Positions 60,397-64,000 of a DNA stretch of 64,000 nucleotides are shown here, in pieces. The translations under genes and the position numbers were made by a program. Numbering within the stretch: position 1 is the stretch's first letter; every line of letters begins with the position of its first letter. Below the pieces are notes generated by a model. That model worked only from the letters and a program-made list of their open reading frames with translations. It was not told where the DNA came from and made no database searches. The DNA is from Amycolatopsis circi (GTDB lineage Bacteria > Actinomycetota > Actinomycetes > Mycobacteriales > Pseudonocardiaceae), in the NCBI RefSeq assembly GCF_003385235.1, contig NZ_PQIA01000027.1, forward strand, positions 16,624 to 80,623, read 5' to 3'.

Positions 60397-60864
60397 ATGA
60401 CGGACCCTTACCAGCAGCAGCCCTACCCCGGCCAAGACCCGGCCGGTCATCCTTCCGGGCCAGTGCCCGCGCCGGGGTATCCGTCCGGGCCCGTCCCGAC
60501 GCCTGGGTACGGCCAGGCTCCGGTGCCTTACGGGGCGCCGATGTACGGAGCGCCGTATGGCGCTCCGTATCCCGGGGGTGTGCCGCTGAAGACCAGCGGG
60601 CTCGCGGTGGCCGGGATGGTCGTCGGGATTGTTGCGTTGATCTTCTTTTGGGTTCCGTTCTTCGACGTGGTCGCGGCTATCACGGCGATCGGGTTGTCCT
60701 GGGCTGGGATGGTGCAGGCCGGGAAGCCTGGGTGGACTGGGCAGGGGATGGGGATCGCCGGGCTGGTGTGCGGGATTCTGGCCGCTATTCCGGCGGTGAT
60801 TTTCTTGATCTGGTTCTTTGTGTCGTTGTCCGCGGTGGGGGCTAGCTGCGCGTTTTATTGCTGA
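60397..60864 (+). CDS. proline-rich DUF4190-like small membrane protein
   Basis: A 155-residue protein with a Pro/Gly/Tyr-rich N-terminal 60 residues (repeats of GPVPxPGY and YGAP) followed by two to three hydrophobic segments: SGLAVAGMVVGIVALIFFWVPFFDVVAAITAIGLSWAGM and GMGIAGLVCGILAAIPAVIFLIWFFVSL. This is the pattern of actinobacterial DUF4190 proteins, whose function is not established. A strong terminator follows. Confidence 0.82.
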   Translation: MTDPYQQQPYPGQDPAGHPSGPVPAPGYPSGPVPTPGYGQAPVPYGAPMYGAPYGAPYPGGVPLKTSGLAVAGMVVGIVALIFFWVPFFDVVAAITAIGLSWAGMVQAGKPGWTGQGMGIAGLVCGILAAIPAVIFLIWFFVSLSAVGASCAFYC

Positions 60865-60945
60865 GGTCTTGGGGGCTCGGCTCGTCGCCTGGCGGCGACA
60901 TTGCCGTGGTGGTTGCGTGGGGCACCCCGAAGCTGATTGTGATGA

Positions 60946-61009
60946 CGGTCTGGGGTTGCTTGTCAAGGCGGGAAAGATGCCTTGACAAGCAACCCCAGAC
61001 CGCATTTTT
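60946..61009 (+). terminator. intrinsic terminator with 24-bp stem and T-run
   Basis: A perfect 24-bp stem starting CGGTCTGGGGTTGCTTGTCA, a 9-base loop (60970-60978), its exact complement (60979-61002) and then CATTTTTGG. It ends transcription of the DUF4190-like gene and is the most classical terminator in the window. Confidence 0.85.
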
Positions 61010-61053
61010 GGCTTCGTATCGGGGTGCGGGGGTGGTGTGGGTGCCTGGTGAGT

Positions 61054-61111
61054 TGGGTGCATCGGCTGCGGTTGGGTGGGTGCAGTGGGTGCATCGGTTG
61101 CGGCTGGGTGG
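61054..61111. repeat. 26-bp G-rich direct repeat
   Basis: Two copies with a 32-bp period, each beginning TGGGTGCATCGG and ending TGGGTGG, with two differences. The surrounding stretch (61020-61150) carries many GGG runs on the plus strand and has potential to form G-quadruplexes. No gene is seen between 60865 and 61533. Confidence 0.65.
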
Positions 61112-61167
61112 TGGGCGCAGCGGCTTGGGCGAGTGGGTGGCCTGGGGGCGCGGGTGCTTGCTGAGTG

Positions 61168-61346
61168 GTCCGTGAAGGGCTCCTTGAGGGAATCTAGGTC
61201 CGTGAAGGGGCCCCTCACGGACCGCCGCTGGTCGTGAGGGGCCCCTTGAGGGAATCTGCGGACGTGAAGGGGCCCCTCACGGACTTGCGCTGGTCGTGAG
61301 GGGAACCCTGAGGGACTCTGAGTCCGTGAGGGTTCCCCTCACGGAC
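61168..61346. repeat. three tandem family B palindromic repeats
   Basis: Copies at 61168-61222, 61231-61284 and 61293-61346, separated by the related 8-bp spacers CGCCGCTG and TTGCGCTG. The first two have GGGGCCCC centres in their right arms, and the third has the GGGGAACCC form seen elsewhere. The period of about 62 bp suggests tandem duplication followed by divergence. Confidence 0.88.
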
Positions 61347-61533
61347 GGCTGGCCATCGCGTGATCTCGCCCTCCGTTCGGCGGTAGTGGCTCCCGTTCCT
61401 GTGTGACAGAGTCTGCCGCGTTGTCACGGCAAATGTGAGATACCTTCGCGTTCTGCTTTGGTCTCGTTCACCGGTCGGACATGGACATCCGGGAGCGTGC
61501 TGGAGCACGGGCGAAGAGGCGGGGAGCGGGAAA

Positions 61534-63249
61534 ATGGCGGAACTGACCAGGCGGGCGTTCACCACCGCGGGAGCGGCCGGAGTGGGGTTGCTGCTCTGCA
61601 CTCCGACGGCCAACGCATTGGATCGTGCGTTGAGGCGGACCAGTCAGCGGGCGGTCCGGACCGGCGGTACGACGCTTGATCAGGCTGCTTCCGGGGCGTC
61701 GACTGGGTACTCGCGGCTGTCTGCCGGGCCTGGTTGGCCGGTTGCCGTGCGGGCGGATCTTGTCGACGGCAAAGCCGGGCGTGATGATCGGCGGACCGCG
61801 CTGGGGTCCTTTGTGCAGTTCACTGACCTGCACATCACCGACACTGAATCGCCTGCTCGGTTCGAGTACCTGCATCCGTTCATCGGGTCCGCGCATCGGC
61901 CGCAGGAAACGCTGGGCACGGTCGCTACCAGTGCGCTCGTCAGGCGGGTCAACAGTCTCCGGGCGGGGCCGTTCACCGGGCGGCAGTTCGACTTCGTCAT
62001 GACCACCGGCGACAACACCGACAACCACGAGCTGCTCGAACTCGACTGGTTCCTCACGACGCTCAACGGCGGCGCGATCACGCCCAATTCTGGCGACCCG
62101 AACCGCTACGAGGGGGTTCAATCGTCTGGCAACCCGGAGTTCTGGAATCCGGGAACGCGGCTCGCCGACGACTACACCAAGAAGGGCTTTCCGCAGATCC
62201 CCGGGCTGCTCGAGGCCGGGATCGCGTCGTTCACCGCGCCCGGGTTGAATCTGCCGTGGTACTGCACGTTCGGCAATCACGATGACAGCGTCGTCGGCAC
62301 GCTGCCGGAAGGCATTCCGGGCATCGAGGCCTGGTACACCGGCAAATACAAGGTCATCGGCAAGGACGAGAGCAGCGCGCGCAAGCTCGGCACCGCCATC
62401 CAACAGGGCAAGAGTGTGCCGCTTGGCGAGTTGTTCGGTGGTGGCACCGTTCGCGAGGTCACGCCGGATCCGCGTCGGCGGCCGTTCAGTACTTCGGAGT
62501 TCGTGAAGGCGCATCTGGCCGCGAAGAACACCGGGCCGGGGCCGATCGGGCATGGCTTCACTGACGCCAACTCTGATGGGCGCAACGTTTACTACACGTT
62601 CCGGATCGCGCCTGGGGTTACTGGCATCAGCCTCGACACCACTACTCAGGGTGGGTTCGCCGACGGGTCGATCGGGCTCGCGCAGTTCAACTGGGTCGAG
62701 TCGACGCTCAAGCGCAACAGCTCGACGTACTACGACTTCTTCGGCCGCAAGGTCGCCCACTCCGTCACCGACGAGCTGTTCGTCCTCTTCAGCCACCACA
62801 CCAGCGGCACCATGGGCAACCTCCTCCCGGACGCACGCCATCTGCTGGACCCGCGGCTCAACGGCGACACGTTCGTCGCGATGCTGCAGCGCTTCCCGAA
62901 CGTCGTGGCCTGGGTCAACGGGCACACGCACCTCAACAAGATCACCCCGCACGTCGGCAAAACCCCGGCGCAGAGCTTCTGGGAGATCAACACCGCCAGC
63001 CACATCGACTTCCCGCAGCACGCACGGATCATCGAGCTGGCCGACAACCACGACGGCACGCTGTCGGTGTTCACGACGCTCATCGAGGCCGACGCCCCGT
63101 ACGCCGTGGACTACTCCGCCCGCACCCCCGACGCGCTCGCCTCGATGTACCGCGAGTTCTCCTACAACGACATCCACGCGAACCTCAGCCACGTCGGCGA
63201 GGCGGGCGATCGCAACACCGAGCTTCTGCTCGCTAACCCGCTCAGCTGA
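61534..63249 (+). CDS. Tat-exported metallophosphoesterase (TIGR03767-like)
   Basis: A 571-residue protein with a twin-arginine signal (ELTRRAFTTAGAAGVGLLL). The five metallophosphoesterase motifs are in order: FTDLHITD, TTGDNTDNHE, FGNHDDS, LFSHHTSG and NGHTHLNK. The size and motifs match the TIGR03767 group of actinobacterial exported phosphoesterases with unknown substrates. The ATG at 61534 follows GGGGAGCGGG. It stands alone downstream of the repeat cluster. Confidence 0.9.
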   Translation: MAELTRRAFTTAGAAGVGLLLCTPTANALDRALRRTSQRAVRTGGTTLDQAASGASTGYSRLSAGPGWPVAVRADLVDGKAGRDDRRTALGSFVQFTDLHITDTESPARFEYLHPFIGSAHRPQETLGTVATSALVRRVNSLRAGPFTGRQFDFVMTTGDNTDNHELLELDWFLTTLNGGAITPNSGDPNRYEGVQSSGNPEFWNPGTRLADDYTKKGFPQIPGLLEAGIASFTAPGLNLPWYCTFGNHDDSVVGTLPEGIPGIEAWYTGKYKVIGKDESSARKLGTAIQQGKSVPLGELFGGGTVREVTPDPRRRPFSTSEFVKAHLAAKNTGPGPIGHGFTDANSDGRNVYYTFRIAPGVTGISLDTTTQGGFADGSIGLAQFNWVESTLKRNSSTYYDFFGRKVAHSVTDELFVLFSHHTSGTMGNLLPDARHLLDPRLNGDTFVAMLQRFPNVVAWVNGHTHLNKITPHVGKTPAQSFWEINTASHIDFPQHARIIELADNHDGTLSVFTTLIEADAPYAVDYSARTPDALASMYREFSYNDIHANLSHVGEAGDRNTELLLANPLS

Positions 63250-63301
63250 TTACCCGCGAGGTAATCGACGCCATGCGTCCGGCTGCGGTTGACTGCTCGG
63301 C

Positions 63302-63703
63302 ATGACCGACGTCGAAGGCACGCAGCTGTTCCACCAGACGATGCCGTTCAGCGAACGGCTCGGCATCGAGGTGCTGGAGCACGGCCCGGACCTGGTCCGC
63401 AGCCGGATCGCGTGGGACGAATCGCTGTGCACGCTCGGCGGCGTGCTGCACGGCGGCACCCTGATGGCGTTGGCCGACTCGACCGGTGCCGTCTGCGCGT
63501 TCCTCAACCTCCCTGAGGGCGCGCAGGGCACGACGACGCTGGAGTCGAAGACGAACTTCCTGCGCGGCGTCCGTTCGGGGTATGCCACTGCGTCGTCCAG
63601 ACCACTGCACACCGGGCGCCGCGTCGTGGTCGTCGAGACCGAAATCCGCGACGACGACGGCAAGCTGGCCGCGAAAATCACCCAGACGCAAGCAGTGTTG
63701 TAG
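63302..63703 (+). CDS. PaaI-like hotdog-fold thioesterase
   Basis: A 133-residue hotdog thioesterase. The signature LGGVLHGGTLMALADSTGAVCAFLNLPEGAQGTTTLESKTNFLRGVRSG contains the HGG turn and the catalytic Asp of the long helix. It hydrolyses acyl-CoA or aryl-CoA thioesters, possibly as housekeeping for the catabolic routes in this region. ATG at 63302. Confidence 0.9.
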   Translation: MTDVEGTQLFHQTMPFSERLGIEVLEHGPDLVRSRIAWDESLCTLGGVLHGGTLMALADSTGAVCAFLNLPEGAQGTTTLESKTNFLRGVRSGYATASSRPLHTGRRVVVVETEIRDDDGKLAAKITQTQAVL

Positions 63704-63777
63704 CGGCGGCTCTTTACTTACCCGCTCCGGAAGGCGAAAATCTTTGGCTACCACTGGGGTCTGGGGACGGAGCCGGA

Positions 63778-64000
63778 ATGCGGGTTCGCGGATTGTGCAC
63801 GTTACTGTCCATCGTCATGCTCACGGCTGGTGCGACACAGGCCGCTGCCGAACCGCAGCACGCGCGGAACGACGAGGACATCGACTACCACGAATGGTCG
63901 TCCGGCTCGTTCTTCGCGGGCCGGCTGGACGGCCTCGGCTTCGGCTACGGCGGCCTGCGGCTCCCGCATCCGGCGGGCAGCGTCTCACCCACCGAACCGG
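63778..64000 (+). CDS. secreted protein, N-terminal fragment (possible peptidase C39-like family)
   Basis: An ATG at 63778 opens a frame that runs off the window. The first 25 residues (MRVRGLCTLLSIVMLTAGATQAAA) form a signal peptide, followed by DEDIDYHEWSSGSFFAGRLDGLGFGYGGLRLPHPAGS. That IDYHEW start resembles exported actinobacterial proteins annotated as C39-like peptidases, but the catalytic part is beyond the window, so the assignment is tentative. Confidence 0.65.
   Translation, partial: MRVRGLCTLLSIVMLTAGATQAAAEPQHARNDEDIDYHEWSSGSFFAGRLDGLGFGYGGLRLPHPAGSVSPTEP

Overview
The window is chromosomal DNA of a high-GC actinomycete. GC-rich third codon positions, many GTG/TTG starts, 4-bp ATGA/GTGA overlaps inside operons, an actinobacterial IHF (mIHF) gene and an AlkB-rubredoxin fusion all fit the Pseudonocardiaceae. 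Two families of long palindromic intergenic repeats are of a kind I associate with Amycolatopsis; this genus call is an inference. I see no rRNA, tRNA, insertion sequence, phage gene or CRISPR array.

Layout. 0-6 kb: a minus-strand acyl-CoA catabolic operon (two CoA-transferases, paired acyl-CoA dehydrogenases, a 3-hydroxyacyl-CoA dehydrogenase) with a divergent LysR gene. 6-14.3 kb: a complete type II Wadjet anti-plasmid system in the order jetD-jetA-jetB-jetC, with an unannotated 29-codon ORF linking jetA and jetB by ATGA overlaps on both sides. 14.4-17.9 kb: an alkane hydroxylase operon (AlkB-rubredoxin fusion, ferredoxin, ferredoxin reductase, TetR regulator) with an inverted-repeat operator over its promoter. 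17.9-23.5 kb: two methyltransferases, a VOC protein, a CDP-alcohol phosphatidyltransferase, a dehydrogenase/pterin-synthase-like/methyltransferase operon and a LigD-type polymerase.

23.6-25.6 kb holds the most notable locus: a 25-residue peptide gene ending in KSYAWYGWI, a stem-loop, a short cytochrome P450 and an MpaB/DUF2236 protein. The peptide resembles precursors of tryptorubin-type atropopeptides (core AWYIWY), a RiPP family matured by a P450. It is too short for ordinary gene callers. 25.8-30.5 kb: LysR, FAD oxidase, deazaflavin-dependent reductase, MarR, GNAT and PaaX genes. 30.5-34.5 kb: RidA, a fused anthraniloyl/salicylyl-CoA monooxygenase-reductase and an acyl-CoA dehydrogenase.

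34.6-37 kb: a DUF2306 membrane protein and a secreted GH16-ricin B glucanase. 37.1-42.3 kb: GntR, MFS, DUF1445 and pxpABC 5-oxoprolinase genes. 42.2-46.9 kb: a DNA-repair AlkB-like dioxygenase, a zinc alcohol dehydrogenase, an HTH protein, a flavin-dependent oxidoreductase, a DtxR/MntR regulator and a GNAT. 47.1-47.7 kb: a degenerate tandem-repeat array. 47.7-52.3 kb: an amidohydrolase divergent from an enoyl-CoA hydratase/acyl-CoA ligase/TetR operon around a TCGATCGATCGATCGA palindrome. 52.3-55.1 kb: a hypothetical protein, a phosphopantetheinyl transferase, isochorismate synthase and mIHF. 55.5-64 kb: a fatty acyl-CoA ligase, a sugar ABC importer without its ATPase, a DUF4190-like protein, a cluster of palindromic repeats, a Tat-exported metallophosphoesterase, a hotdog thioesterase and the start of a secreted protein.

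Two repeat families recur. Family A (about 44 bp, TCGTGAGTGGC...GCCACTCACGA) often sits exactly at gene ends and supplies the stop codon. Family B (about 54-55 bp, GTCCGTGAGGGG...CCCCTCACGGAC) lies between operons.
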